This document shows positions 54,088-63,186 of a stretch of DNA of 64,000 nt, one piece after another. Source of the DNA: an uncultured Sulfitobacter sp. (GTDB taxonomy: Bacteria; Pseudomonadota; Alphaproteobacteria; Rhodobacterales; Rhodobacteraceae); contig CAKZPD010000008.1 in assembly GCA_937138475.1 (NCBI GenBank), forward strand, positions 1 through 64,000, read 5' to 3'. Each line of letters begins with the position of its first letter. Position 1 is the first letter of the stretch. The translations under genes were made by a program, and so were the position numbers. Under the pieces are notes generated by a model that saw only the letters and a list, made by a program, of their open reading frames with translations, ran no database searches and was not told where the DNA came from.

Positions 54088-55268
54088 GTCAGCCCGGCTT
54101 CGGCATTGATTTCCTTGCGGGATTTGCGCGCCCGTTCGGTGGCGGACTTAAGCTGACCACAGGCGGCCATGATGTCTTCGCCGCGCGGGGTGCGGATCGG
54201 GCTGGCATATCCGGCCTTGTAAATAATGTCGGCAAAGGCGCGAATGCGATTGTTCGACGACCGCTTATAGGGGGCGCCGGGCCATTCGTTAAAGGGGATC
54301 AGATTGATCTTGGCGGGAATGCCCTCAATCAGCCGAACAAGGCGGCGGGCGTCTTCGTCGCTGTCATTGACGCCGTTCAACATCACATATTCAAAGGTAA
54401 TGCGCTCTGAATTGCTGACCTTGGGATAGCTGCGCAGCGCATCCAAAAGGGCCTCGATGTTCCATTTCTTGTTGATCGGCACCAGCTTGTCGCGCACCTC
54501 GTCGGTTGTGGCGTGAAAGGACACCGCCAACTGACAGCCGATTTCCTGCGCCGTCCGCGCGATTTCAGGCACCACCCCCGACGTCGACAGGGTAATCCGG
54601 CGGCGCGACAGCTGAATCCCCTCGGGGTCCATGGCGATCTTCATCGCATCGCGCACGTTTTCGAAATTATAAAGCGGCTCGCCCATGCCCATCAGCACGA
54701 TATTGCTAAGCAAGCGGGTCTCGTCCTTGGGGGCGCCGATTTCCGGCCATTCCTCCAGATCATCGCGTGCCACCATGACCTGACCGATGATCTCGGCGGC
54801 GGTCAGATTGCGCACCAGCTTTTGCGTGCCGGTGTGACAAAACGAACAGGTCAGCGTGCAACCCACTTGTGACGACACGCACAGCGTCCCGCGCCCCTCT
54901 TCGGGGATATAGACGATCTCGACCTCGTGGCCGCCAGCGATACGCACCAGATATTTCCGGGTGCCGTCTTCGCTGACTTGCCGGGTTACAACCTGCGGCA
55001 ATTCAATGACAAAGGTCTGCGCCAACTGCACCCGATAGGCTTTGGCCAGATTGGTCATCGCCTCAAAATCGCGCACGCCCCACTGATAGATCCACTGCCA
55101 GATCTGCCCGACCCGCATCTTGGCCTGCTTTTCCGGCGTGCCATGTTCGATCAGCACCTCGCGCATCCGCGCGCGCGTCAGCCCGACCAGATTGATCGGC
55201 CCGTCGGGCAGCTTGCGGGGGATGGTGTGAACGTCTTGCGTTATGGGCGCGCTGGCAGACATGGGCAT
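54084..55268 (-). CDS. rlmN: 23S rRNA (adenine2503-C2)-methyltransferase
   Basis: 394 residues, radical-SAM enzyme that methylates A2503 of 23S rRNA (and A37 of some tRNAs). The cluster motif [13 protein letters not shown] (CxxxCxxC) is at about residue 140. [14 protein letters not shown] and [14 protein letters not shown] follow, and the C-terminal catalytic cysteine is in [11 protein letters not shown] second in-frame ATG two codons downstream is possible. Confidence 0.96.
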   Translation of the reverse strand: MPMSASAPITQDVHTIPRKLPDGPINLVGLTRARMREVLIEHGTPEKQAKMRVGQIWQWIYQWGVRDFEAMTNLAKAYRVQLAQTFVIELPQVVTRQVSEDGTRKYLVRIAGGHEVEIVYIPEEGRGTLCVSSQVGCTLTCSFCHTGTQKLVRNLTAAEIIGQVMVARDDLEEWPEIGAPKDETRLLSNIVLMGMGEPLYNFENVRDAMKIAMDPEGIQLSRRRITLSTSGVVPEIARTAQEIGCQLAVSFHATTDEVRDKLVPINKKWNIEALLDALRSYPKVSNSERITFEYVMLNGVNDSDEDARRLVRLIEGIPAKINLIPFNEWPGAPYKRSSNNRIRAFADIIYKAGYASPIRTPRGEDIMAACGQLKSATERARKSRKEINAEAGLT

Positions 55269-55318
55269 GGCCTTTTGCTGGGTGAAGAGCGCTCTATATA
55301 TAAGGGTTTCACCGAATT

Positions 55319-55351
55319 CAAAAGAAAACAGCCCCGCGGGATGCAGGGCTG
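55319..55351 (-). terminator. Intrinsic terminator of the ialB-like gene
   Basis: CAGCCC (55329-55334) pairs with GGGCTG (55346-55351). Read leftward the hairpin is followed by TTTTCTTTTG, about 20 nt after the stop of the ialB-like gene. A good rho-independent terminator. Confidence 0.85.
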
Positions 55352-55372
55352 GTTAATTTTCAGACCTGGCGA

Positions 55373-55906
55373 TCAGCTGCCACAGCGCTTTTCGGCATCA
55401 GCGATGGCCGCAGTAAAGCCCAGCAGGGAAAAGGTGTCTTCGGTCTGGGTGCCGCGCCCGGACATGCCGGTCACAACCGCATCGGCGCCGCGTTTCATGG
55501 CCGCCACGATCTTGGCATCGTCCTCAGGGGATGGCGCCCAGGCCCATTCGCCTTCGGTGAACAGCTCATACCGGCTGTCGCCAATCTTGATGGTCACGGC
55601 CGACCCCTTTTCAAAGGGATAGCCGCCGGTGAACGACACCAGCCCGTTGCTTTGCGCTTGTGGGTGAAAGGACACCATCAACAAGGTCTGCCCCCGGTTC
55701 ACGGCAACTTCGCGCCCGTTTTGCGTGTTGCGGATCTTTTTGGGGATGGACACCCCCCAGCATTCCTTGGGGTTGTCCTCGACGAAGACGCTCCAGTCTG
55801 TCTTGGTGCTTACCTGGTTGGAACTTTGCGCCTGTTGCGCCAGTCCGGCCACCGGCAGCAGCGCCACCAGCCCCAAAGCCAAGCCCAAACCTTTGATCAT
55901 TGCCAT
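55373..55906 (-). CDS. Invasion-associated locus B (IalB) family protein
   Basis: 177 residues from ATG 55906 with a signal peptide (LGLALGLVALLPVAGLAQQ). The IalB domain is seen in TDWSVFVEDNPKECWGVSIP, then NRGQTLLMVSFHPQ, with a conserved Cys pair (CWG and the C-terminal RCGS). Periplasmic. Named from Bartonella but widespread in free-living alphaproteobacteria, so no virulence meaning should be read into it. Upstream in-frame codons are leader. Confidence 0.85.
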   Translation of the reverse strand: MAMIKGLGLALGLVALLPVAGLAQQAQSSNQVSTKTDWSVFVEDNPKECWGVSIPKKIRNTQNGREVAVNRGQTLLMVSFHPQAQSNGLVSFTGGYPFEKGSAVTIKIGDSRYELFTEGEWAWAPSPEDDAKIVAAMKRGADAVVTGMSGRGTQTEDTFSLLGFTAAIADAEKRCGS

Positions 55907-56079
55907 TTCCTGTGCCTCCAGCGGTCTTTGACGTGTGCAATACATCGGCGCTTGTGTTTCTTGGCGAAACCGCGTTCTTGCAAACCGTTGCATTCTTCTC
56001 GACAAAGCGCACACTATCGCGAAATTTGCATCAAACGAAAGACTGATTGGCAGAATTTCGCTAACTTGTGAGGCACAAA

Positions 56080-57060
56080 ATGACATCTTCCCACGCAATG
56101 GCCGAAATTTGGCGCGGTCCGTTTCTTGAAAGCCAGCATTTTGGCCATGCGGTGGTCTGCGACGAGACAGGACAGATCGTCCAGGCTTGGGGGGATCCAG
56201 ACGCCATCGTGTTGCCGCGGTCGTCGTCAAAGATGATTCAGGCGCTGCCGCTGCTGACCTCGGGGGCGGCGGATGCGCATGGGCTGGGCACCCAACAGCT
56301 GGCATTGGCCTGTGCCTCGCACCAAGGGGCGGCGATTCACACAGACCCTGTGCGCGATTGGCTTGACACGCTGGGTCTGGATGACGCGGCCTTTCGCTGC
56401 GGCCCGCAAGAACCCAGCGACCGAGAGGCGCGAAACGCGCTGATCAAAAGCGATGCAAGCCCCTGTCAGATCCATAACAATTGTTCGGGAAAGCACGCGG
56501 GTTTCCTGACCCTGGCCCGGCATCTGGGCGCAGGCCCCGAATATATCGACGTGACGCACCCGGTTCAGCAGGCCTGTCTGACCGCCTTCGAAGAGATCAC
56601 CCAGACAACATCGCCCGGCTTTGGGATTGATGGGTGTTCGGCGCCGAACCACGCAACGACATTGCACGGCATGGCCCGCGCCATGGCCACCTTTGCCGCC
56701 GCCCCGCAGGGATCAGCCGAGGCGCGCCTGCACCAAGCCATGCGCCTGCACCCGGAATTGGTGGCCGGCGAGGGCCGCGCCTGCACCGAGCTGATGCGCG
56801 CCATGGATGGCCGCGTCGCGATCAAAACCGGCGCCGAGGCGTTTTTCGTCGCCATCATCCCCGAGCTGAAAATGGGCGTGGCCCTCAAGATCACCGATGG
56901 CACCACCCGTGCCGCTGAATGTGCCATCAGCGCCATTTTGGTTCGGCTTGGCGTGTTGGATGCCCAGCACCCGGCGACGCAAAAGCGAATGAACGCACCC
57001 ATCCGCAATTGGGTCGGCACCCAGACCGGGATGATCAAACCGGCCGCCGGGTTGCTTTGA
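56080..57060 (+). CDS. L-asparaginase II family protein (PF06089 type)
   Basis: 326 residues from ATG 56080, six bases after GAGG; another ATG lies at 56098. SGPFLES-like start (RGPFLESQHFGHAVVCDETG), PRSSSKMIQALPLL, NNCSGKHAGFLTLARHLGA and FGIDGCSAPN are the hallmarks of this rhizobial-type asparaginase family, unlike E. coli AnsA/B. It releases ammonia from asparagine. No signal peptide. Converges on the YCII gene 2 nt away. Confidence 0.88.
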   Translation: MTSSHAMAEIWRGPFLESQHFGHAVVCDETGQIVQAWGDPDAIVLPRSSSKMIQALPLLTSGAADAHGLGTQQLALACASHQGAAIHTDPVRDWLDTLGLDDAAFRCGPQEPSDREARNALIKSDASPCQIHNNCSGKHAGFLTLARHLGAGPEYIDVTHPVQQACLTAFEEITQTTSPGFGIDGCSAPNHATTLHGMARAMATFAAAPQGSAEARLHQAMRLHPELVAGEGRACTELMRAMDGRVAIKTGAEAFFVAIIPELKMGVALKITDGTTRAAECAISAILVRLGVLDAQHPATQKRMNAPIRNWVGTQTGMIKPAAGLL

Positions 57061-57062
57061 CG

Positions 57063-57377
57063 CTACATTTGGTGGACTTCGGCGACCTCGACGTTGCCGC
57101 TGCCGTCTTTGACCATCGGGCACCCCTTGGCCAGGGCGATGGCGGCGTTCATGTCGCTGGCCGACACAATGGAATAGCCCGATACCGGGTTTGCGCCGCC
57201 GTCATCGGTCACGCCGCCGGCGGTGACGGTCTTGGACATGCCGACCGGATTGCCCGGATCCACGATTGATTCGCCGATGGTCCCGAACCAGTTTTGCCAA
57301 TCGGCCATGACCTTGGCGCCTTCTTCTGGTGTCTCAGGCATCTTGCCGCCGTGATAGGCGAAAACAAAATTTGGCAT
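57063..57377 (-). CDS. YCII-related domain protein
   Basis: 104 residues. FVFAYHGGKMPETPEEGAKV is the family's N-terminal strand-loop; GYSIVSASDMNAAIALAKGCPM with a C-terminal GNVEVAEVHQM follows the YciI/DGPF fold. No catalytic pair can be assigned with certainty. The start is preceded by AAAGGGGAG. Confidence 0.75.
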   Translation of the reverse strand: MPNFVFAYHGGKMPETPEEGAKVMADWQNWFGTIGESIVDPGNPVGMSKTVTAGGVTDDGGANPVSGYSIVSASDMNAAIALAKGCPMVKDGSGNVEVAEVHQM

Positions 57378-57451
57378 ATTTCTCCCCTTTCTAATCGTTA
57401 ACCAATAAGGGTCAGCTTAGCACAGGGGCGCCGGGCTGCGGCAAAAAAACC

Positions 57452-58330
57452 TTAATTCAAGGAAAATTGATCCTGCCGATAGCCTTGCAGATAAAGCAAG
57501 GCGGTCAGATCGCCAAAATTGACCCGAATATCACATTGCGCGGCGACTGCGGGTTTGGCGTGCAACGCCACGCCGGTGCCGGCGCGGTGCAGCATCCCCA
57601 GATCATTGGCGCCATCCCCGACAGCAATCACCTGGTTTTCCGTGATGCCAAGCCGGGCGGTGATCTGGGCCAGCGCGTCGATCTTGGCCTGAGCCCCCAG
57701 AATCGGCAGGCCAACCGCCCCGGTCAGCGCGCCGTCCTTGATGATCAAGCTGTTTGCCCGATGTTCGTCAAAGCCAAGCTGCCGGGCGACATGGTCGGTA
57801 AAGGCGGTAAACCCGCCAGATACCAGCGCCGCATGGCCGCCGTTGGCCTTCATTGTCGCCAGCAGGGTCTTGCCGCCGGGCATCAGGGTGATCCGCTCTT
57901 GCAGCACCTGGTCGATGATCCCCGCCTTTAGCCCCTTCAACAGCGCCACACGGGCATGCAGCGCGCCTTCAAAGTCCAGCTCGGCGTTCATGGCACGCGC
58001 GGTGATTTCCTTGACCCGCTCACCAACGCCGGCCATGTCGGCCAGCTCATCTATGCATTCTTGCTGGATCATTGTGCTGTCCATATCCGCAAGCAGCATG
58101 TGCTTGCGCCGCCCCTGCGATGGCTGAATCACCAGATCAATGCCCAGCCCTTGCAGGTCATCCCAAACCTGCCAGCGATTGCCTGGCATCTGCGCCAGCG
58201 GAAATTCGGCGGCGATGTCCGGTGCCAGCCATATCGCATCCCCGCCGCCCCAGGCATTGCGCAGCGAATCCACCAAAGCGCCCTGTAAACAGGCCCGATC
58301 CGGGGCACAAAGAAGCGAGACAGTCAGCAT
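57452..58330 (-). CDS. serB: Phosphoserine phosphatase
   Basis: 292 residues from ATG 58330 ([13 protein letters not shown]); a GTG six codons earlier is possible. An N-terminal ACT-like part is followed by the HAD core: catalytic [16 protein letters not shown], then [16 protein letters not shown] and [16 protein letters not shown]. Last step of serine synthesis. Divergent from serC-serA, so all three serine genes are adjacent. Confidence 0.95.
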   Translation of the reverse strand: MLTVSLLCAPDRACLQGALVDSLRNAWGGGDAIWLAPDIAAEFPLAQMPGNRWQVWDDLQGLGIDLVIQPSQGRRKHMLLADMDSTMIQQECIDELADMAGVGERVKEITARAMNAELDFEGALHARVALLKGLKAGIIDQVLQERITLMPGGKTLLATMKANGGHAALVSGGFTAFTDHVARQLGFDEHRANSLIIKDGALTGAVGLPILGAQAKIDALAQITARLGITENQVIAVGDGANDLGMLHRAGTGVALHAKPAVAAQCDIRVNFGDLTALLYLQGYRQDQFSLN

Positions 58331-58399
58331 AAGAAGTTTCCGATCCACGTCACAGATGTCGCAAAAAAGCGTCTAAGCGGCGTTCTAGCGGCATTTTCA

Positions 58400-58470
58400 G
58401 GATTGTGCCAGCATCGGCGGCTGCTTAATCCATGTGGTGGGACACCCTTCCCCAACGAAGGGCGATTATC
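58400..58470 (+). ncRNA. Candidate serC leader RNA motif
   Basis: The 156-nt serB-serC gap holds CCCTTC (58445-58450) pairing with GAAGGG (58457-58462), just after ATCCATGTGGTGGGACACC, which can form a small hairpin (GGTG...CACC). A conserved serC leader element is known upstream of serC in alphaproteobacteria. The match here is by position and paired hairpins, not alignment. Confidence 0.4.
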
Positions 58471-58486
58471 TGGAAGGATAGCATTC

Positions 58487-59626
58487 ATGGCTATTGAACA
58501 ACCGGCGACGCGGCCGGCAAACCCGCGTTTTTCCTCTGGCCCCTGCGCCAAGCCCCCCACCTATGATGTAACGCAACTGACCGGCGCACCGCTGGGGCGC
58601 AGCCACCGTGCCGCCCCCGGCAAGGCCAAGCTGCTGCAGGCGATCGAAGACACCCGCGCTCTGCTGGGTGTGCCGGAGGATTACCGCATCGGCATCGTGC
58701 CCGCATCAGACACCGGTGCCTTTGAAATGGCGATGTGGTCGCTGTTGGGTCAGCGCCCGGTCGAGATGGTCGCCTGGGAAAGCTTTGGCGCCGGCTGGGT
58801 CACCGATGTGGCGAAACAGCTTCGAATTGACCACACGGCCCATGTGGCGGAATACGGCGAAATCGTTGATATGGCGGCGCTGAATTACGACCACGATGTG
58901 TGTTTCACCTGGAACGGCACCACCTCTGGGGTGCGGATGCCCAATGGCGATGCGATTCCGGCCGATCGCGCCGGGCTGACCCTGTGTGATGCCACCTCGG
59001 CGGCGTTCGCTATGGATCTGCCGTGGGACAAGCTGGATGTGACCACCTTTAGCTGGCAAAAGGTGCTGGGCGGCGAGGCGGCCCATGGCATGTTGATCCT
59101 GTCCCCGCGCGCGGTCGAGCGCTTGGAAACCTATACCCCCGCCTGGCCGCTGCCCAAGATTTTCCGCCTGACCAAAGGCGGCAAGCTGATCGAGGGGATA
59201 TTCAAGGGCGAAACCATCAACACGCCGTCGATGCTGGCGGTAGAAGATTACCTGCTTGCGCTTGAATGGGCGCGCGGGGTCGGGGGCCTGCAAGGGCTGA
59301 TCGCCCGCGCTGATGCCAATGCCGCCGCGATTGCCGATTTCGTCGCCACCCATGACTGGATCGACTTTTTGGCGTCAGATCCCGCGACACGGTCGAACAC
59401 GTCGGTCTGTCTGAAATTTACCGACCCGCGCATCAGCGACGGGCCAGGTTTTGCCAAGGCCATTGCCAAACGTCTTGCCGATGAAAATGTGGCGCTTGAT
59501 GTGGGGGCCTATCGCGATGCCCCGGCCGGGCTGCGCATCTGGTGCGGCGGCACGGTCGAAACATCCGACATCGCGGCGATGCTGCCGTGGCTGGCCTGGG
59601 CCTTTGAGACCGAAATAAACGCCTGA
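58487..59626 (+). CDS. serC: Phosphoserine aminotransferase
   Basis: 379 residues from ATG 58487, 8 nt after GGAAGGA. Makes phosphoserine from 3-phosphohydroxypyruvate with glutamate. PLP lysine K192 in [30 protein letters not shown] at the start and [17 protein letters not shown] are typical of the longer alphaproteobacterial/Methanosarcina-type SerC, distinct from E. coli SerC. serA follows after 42 nt. Confidence 0.95.
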   Translation: MAIEQPATRPANPRFSSGPCAKPPTYDVTQLTGAPLGRSHRAAPGKAKLLQAIEDTRALLGVPEDYRIGIVPASDTGAFEMAMWSLLGQRPVEMVAWESFGAGWVTDVAKQLRIDHTAHVAEYGEIVDMAALNYDHDVCFTWNGTTSGVRMPNGDAIPADRAGLTLCDATSAAFAMDLPWDKLDVTTFSWQKVLGGEAAHGMLILSPRAVERLETYTPAWPLPKIFRLTKGGKLIEGIFKGETINTPSMLAVEDYLLALEWARGVGGLQGLIARADANAAAIADFVATHDWIDFLASDPATRSNTSVCLKFTDPRISDGPGFAKAIAKRLADENVALDVGAYRDAPAGLRIWCGGTVETSDIAAMLPWLAWAFETEINA

Positions 59627-59668
59627 TCGGCGACCATCCTATTCATTCTTTATAAAAGGACCGCTCCT

Positions 59669-61264
59669 ATGGCGCCCAAAGTACTTATCTCTGACAAACT
59701 GTCTGACGCAGCCGTGCAGATCTTTCGCGACCGTGGCATTGACGTGGATTTCATGCCCGATGTCGGCAAAGACAAAGAAAAGCTGGCCCAGATCATCGGT
59801 GACTATGACGGATTGGCCATTCGCTCGGCCACCAAGGTGACGGAAAAGATCATTGCCGCCGCGACGAACCTAAAGGTCATCGGCCGGGCCGGTATCGGCA
59901 CCGACAACATCGACAAGGACGCCGCCTCGAAAAAGGGGGTGATCGTGATGAACACGCCCTTTGGCAACATGATCACCACCGCCGAACATGCCATCGCCAT
60001 GATGTTCGCTGTCGCGCGGCAAATCCCCGAGGCCAGCGCATCGACCCATGCCGGGAAATGGGAAAAATCCAAATTCATGGGGGTTGAACTGACCGGCAAG
60101 ACGCTGGGCGTGATCGGCGCCGGCAATATCGGCGGCATTGTTTGCGACCGGGCGCGCGGGCTCAAGATGAAGGTCATCGCCTATGATCCGTTCCTGGGGC
60201 AGGAAAAAGCCGACAAGATGGGTGTCGAAAAGGTCGAACTGGACGACCTGCTGGCGCGGGCCGATTTCATCACCCTGCATGTGCCCTTTACCGATCAAAC
60301 CGCGAATATCCTCAGCCGCGAGGCGCTGGCCAAGACCAAGCCGGGCGTGCGTATCATCAACTGTGCGCGCGGCGGCCTTGTGGACGAGGGCGCGCTGGCC
60401 GATGCGCTGAAGTCAGGCCATGTGGCGGGCGCCGCCTTTGACGTTTTCGCCCAGGAACCGGCCACCGAAAACGCCCTGTTCAACCTGCCCAACGTGGTCT
60501 GCACCCCGCATCTGGGCGCCGCCACCACCGAGGCCCAGGAAAACGTCGCCCTGCAAGTGGCCGAGCAGATGTCGGATTATCTGCTGACCGGGGCGGTGAC
60601 CAACGCCCTGAACATGCCATCCGTTACCGCAGAAGAGGCCAAGGTCATGGGGCCATGGCTGAAGCTGGCGGGCCATTTGGGCGCCTTCATCGGCCAGATG
60701 ACCGATGAGCCGATCAAAGCCATCAACATCCTTTATGACGGTGTCGTGGCGGGCATGAACCTTGAGGCGCTGAATTGCGGCGCCATCGCCGGGATCATGA
60801 AAAAGGTAAACCCTGATGTAAACATGGTCAGCGCCCCGGTTGTCGCCAAGGAACGCGGCGTGCAGATCAGCACCACCAATCAGGATAAATCCGGCGTTTT
60901 TGATGGTTATATCAAGGTGACGGTCGTGACCGGCAAACGGGAACGTTCGGTCGCAGGCACCGTGTTCTCGGATGGCAAGCCGCGCTTTATCCAGATCAAG
61001 GGCATCAACGTCGATGCCGAGGTCGGGGCGCATATGCTTTATACCACCAACGAAGACGTGCCGGGCATCATCGGCCTTTTGGGCCAGACAATGGGCGAAA
61101 ACGGCGTCAACATCGCCAACTTTACCCTTGGTCGCTCGGCCGCCAAAGGCGAGGCCATCGCGCTGCTTTATATCGACGATCCGGTGCCCGCCGGGGTTCT
61201 CAAACAGCTTGAGCAAACCGGCAAGTTCACCCAGGTCAAACCGCTGACCTTTGACGTGGCCTAA
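59669..61264 (+). CDS. serA: D-3-phosphoglycerate dehydrogenase
   Basis: 531 residues, the long form with an intervening domain and a C-terminal ACT domain. NAD-binding GVIGAGNIGGIVCDRARG; catalytic NCARGGLVDEGAL and the HLGAATTEAQ histidine; ACT domain with TNEDVPGIIGLLGQTMGENG from about residue 455. First step of serine synthesis, usually feedback-inhibited by serine through ACT. AAAGGA precedes the ATG. Confidence 0.97.
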   Translation: MAPKVLISDKLSDAAVQIFRDRGIDVDFMPDVGKDKEKLAQIIGDYDGLAIRSATKVTEKIIAAATNLKVIGRAGIGTDNIDKDAASKKGVIVMNTPFGNMITTAEHAIAMMFAVARQIPEASASTHAGKWEKSKFMGVELTGKTLGVIGAGNIGGIVCDRARGLKMKVIAYDPFLGQEKADKMGVEKVELDDLLARADFITLHVPFTDQTANILSREALAKTKPGVRIINCARGGLVDEGALADALKSGHVAGAAFDVFAQEPATENALFNLPNVVCTPHLGAATTEAQENVALQVAEQMSDYLLTGAVTNALNMPSVTAEEAKVMGPWLKLAGHLGAFIGQMTDEPIKAINILYDGVVAGMNLEALNCGAIAGIMKKVNPDVNMVSAPVVAKERGVQISTTNQDKSGVFDGYIKVTVVTGKRERSVAGTVFSDGKPRFIQIKGINVDAEVGAHMLYTTNEDVPGIIGLLGQTMGENGVNIANFTLGRSAAKGEAIALLYIDDPVPAGVLKQLEQTGKFTQVKPLTFDVA

Positions 61265-61267
61265 TGC

Positions 61268-61302
61268 GGGCCTAAAGCAGGCCCAAGGCTGGCTTTCGCC
61301 AG
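61268..61302 (+). terminator. Tandem stem-loops after serA
   Basis: GGGCCT (61268-61273) with AGGCCC (61279-61284), then CTGGC (61289-61293) with GCCAG (61298-61302). Begins 4 nt after the serA stop. No T-run, so a weak or Rho-assisted end is likely. Confidence 0.45.
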
Positions 61303-61431
61303 GGCCGAACAGCCGCCCAGGACAGGGATGCGTTGCGCCAATACATAACGGGCGCAGCGCATCCGCCCCGGCGGGGCTTTTCATCGCCCCACGATTGCGG
61401 CATCACAGCCCCACCATCAAAGGAGAGGCCG

Positions 61432-62163
61432 ATGACCACACCGATCTATGCCGTGGGGGATATCCACGGTCAGTTCGATGACATGCTGGCGGTGCTGGAC
61501 CGGATCAAGGCCGATGGCGGCGCCGATGCGCAGATCGTCTTTTTGGGGGATTATGTCGATCGCGGCGCCCAGAGCGCCAAAGTCGTGGACTTGCTTTGTG
61601 ATGCCCAGCGCGCCGGGCGCCCTTGGGTGATGCTGCGCGGCAATCATGACCGATACTTTACCCGGTTTCTGGATCAAGGGGCGGTGCGCGATTCTTGTTC
61701 AGCCAGCGGGCTGCATTGGCTGAACCCGCGCTTGGGCGGTGATAAAACCTTGGCCTCATATGGGGTGATCGCCGATGAAACCGCCGAAATTCAGCCGCTG
61801 CGGGCACAGGCGCTGGCCGCCGTGCCGCAGGCGCACCGCGATTTTCTGGGCGCCCTGCCGCATATCCACTGCGCAGGCGATCTGGTCTTTGTCCACGCGG
61901 GGATCCAGCCGGGCGTGCCGCTGGACCAGCAATCGCCCGATGATCTGATCTGGATCCGTGATCCATTCTTGAACGATCCGCGCGATCATGGCCCGTTGAT
62001 CGTGCATGGCCACACGGCGTTGACCGCCGCGCAGCACTATGGCAACCGGGTCAATCTGGACGGCGGCGCCGGATATGGCCGGCCCCTTTGTGCCGCAGTT
62101 TTTGAAGGGCGCCGCTGTTGGGAGTTGACCGCACAGGGGCGCGTGCCCCTAGACCCAGTCTAG
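61432..62163 (+). CDS. Calcineurin-like metallophosphoesterase
   Basis: 243 residues from ATG 61432, preceded by AAAGGAG. Metal-binding motifs in order: GDIHGQFDDML, GDYVDRGAQSAK, RGNHDRYF, VHAGIQPGVPL and VHGHTAL, as in PPP-type serine/threonine or ApaH-like phosphatases. Cytoplasmic. Substrate unknown. Its last 15 bases overlap the end of convergent tdh. Confidence 0.88.
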   Translation: MTTPIYAVGDIHGQFDDMLAVLDRIKADGGADAQIVFLGDYVDRGAQSAKVVDLLCDAQRAGRPWVMLRGNHDRYFTRFLDQGAVRDSCSASGLHWLNPRLGGDKTLASYGVIADETAEIQPLRAQALAAVPQAHRDFLGALPHIHCAGDLVFVHAGIQPGVPLDQQSPDDLIWIRDPFLNDPRDHGPLIVHGHTALTAAQHYGNRVNLDGGAGYGRPLCAAVFEGRRCWELTAQGRVPLDPV

Positions 62164-63186
62164 CAGCACCTTGCCGCTTTTGCCTGATTTCATCACGGCA
62201 AAGGCCTGTTCGAAGTCATCGGCGGCAAAGCGGTGGGTGATCACCTTGGAAACATCCAGCCCGTTTTGCAGCATGGCGATCATCTTGTACCAGGTCTCAA
62301 AAATCTCGCGGCCATAGACGCCTTTGATGGTGATCGCCTTAAAGACGATGCGTGACCAATCAACGCGGGATGTGCCGGCCGGCACCCCCAGCATCGCGAT
62401 GCGCCCGCCCATGACCAAAGCATCGACCATCTGATCCAGCGCCGCCGGATTGCCCGACATCTCAAGGCCCACATCGAACCCCTCGCGCATGTTCAGGCGG
62501 GCGATGACGGCGCGCAGGTCTTCTTGCGCGACATTGACCGGCGTTACATCCGCCACATTCTCAGCCAATGCCAGACGGTCGGGGTTCACATCGGTGATCA
62601 CCACGTTGCGCGCCCCGACATGGCGCGCCACCGCCGCCGCCATGATGCCGATTGGCCCGGCCCCGGTGATCAGAACGTCCTCGCCGATCAGGTCAAAGCT
62701 GAGCGCGGTGTGAACCGCATTGCCCAACGGGTCCAGAATGGCGCCGATTTCATCGGGGATTTCATCGGGCAGCGGCACGACATTAAATGCCGGCAACCGC
62801 AGGTATTCGGCAAAGGCGCCGTTTTCATGCACCCCGATGCCACGGGTGGCCGGATCCAGATGGAACTTGCCGGCGCGGCTTTGCCGCGAGGTTGATCCAA
62901 TCAGATGCCCCTCGCCCGAGCAACGCTGACCGACCTGAAGGCCGGTAACATCACACCCCAGCTTGACGATCTTTCCGGCGAATTCATGCCCGGTAATCAG
63001 CGGCACCGGGACGGTGCGCGCGGCCCAGTCATCCCAGTCCCATATATGGATATCCGTGCCGCAAACCCCGGTCTTGTGGATCTGAATCAGCACATCATCC
63101 GGGCCAATTTCGGGAATGTCACGGATTTCCTGCCACAGGCCAACTGCGGGGCGGGCTTTGACAAGCGATTTCATCTGTTGGGTCAT
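62149..63186 (-). CDS. tdh: L-threonine 3-dehydrogenase
   Basis: 345 residues, zinc-dependent MDR enzyme that oxidises threonine to 2-amino-3-ketobutyrate. The catalytic zinc ligands C42, H67 and E68 and the Rossmann motif [15 protein letters not shown] are present. The structural zinc loop is lost: where E. coli Tdh has four Cys after SGEGH, this has [20 protein letters not shown], with none. The start overlaps the kbl stop (ATGA), forming the usual kbl-tdh pair. Confidence 0.93.
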   Translation of the reverse strand: MTQQMKSLVKARPAVGLWQEIRDIPEIGPDDVLIQIHKTGVCGTDIHIWDWDDWAARTVPVPLITGHEFAGKIVKLGCDVTGLQVGQRCSGEGHLIGSTSRQSRAGKFHLDPATRGIGVHENGAFAEYLRLPAFNVVPLPDEIPDEIGAILDPLGNAVHTALSFDLIGEDVLITGAGPIGIMAAAVARHVGARNVVITDVNPDRLALAENVADVTPVNVAQEDLRAVIARLNMREGFDVGLEMSGNPAALDQMVDALVMGGRIAMLGVPAGTSRVDWSRIVFKAITIKGVYGREIFETWYKMIAMLQNGLDVSKVITHRFAADDFEQAFAVMKSGKSGKVLLDWV

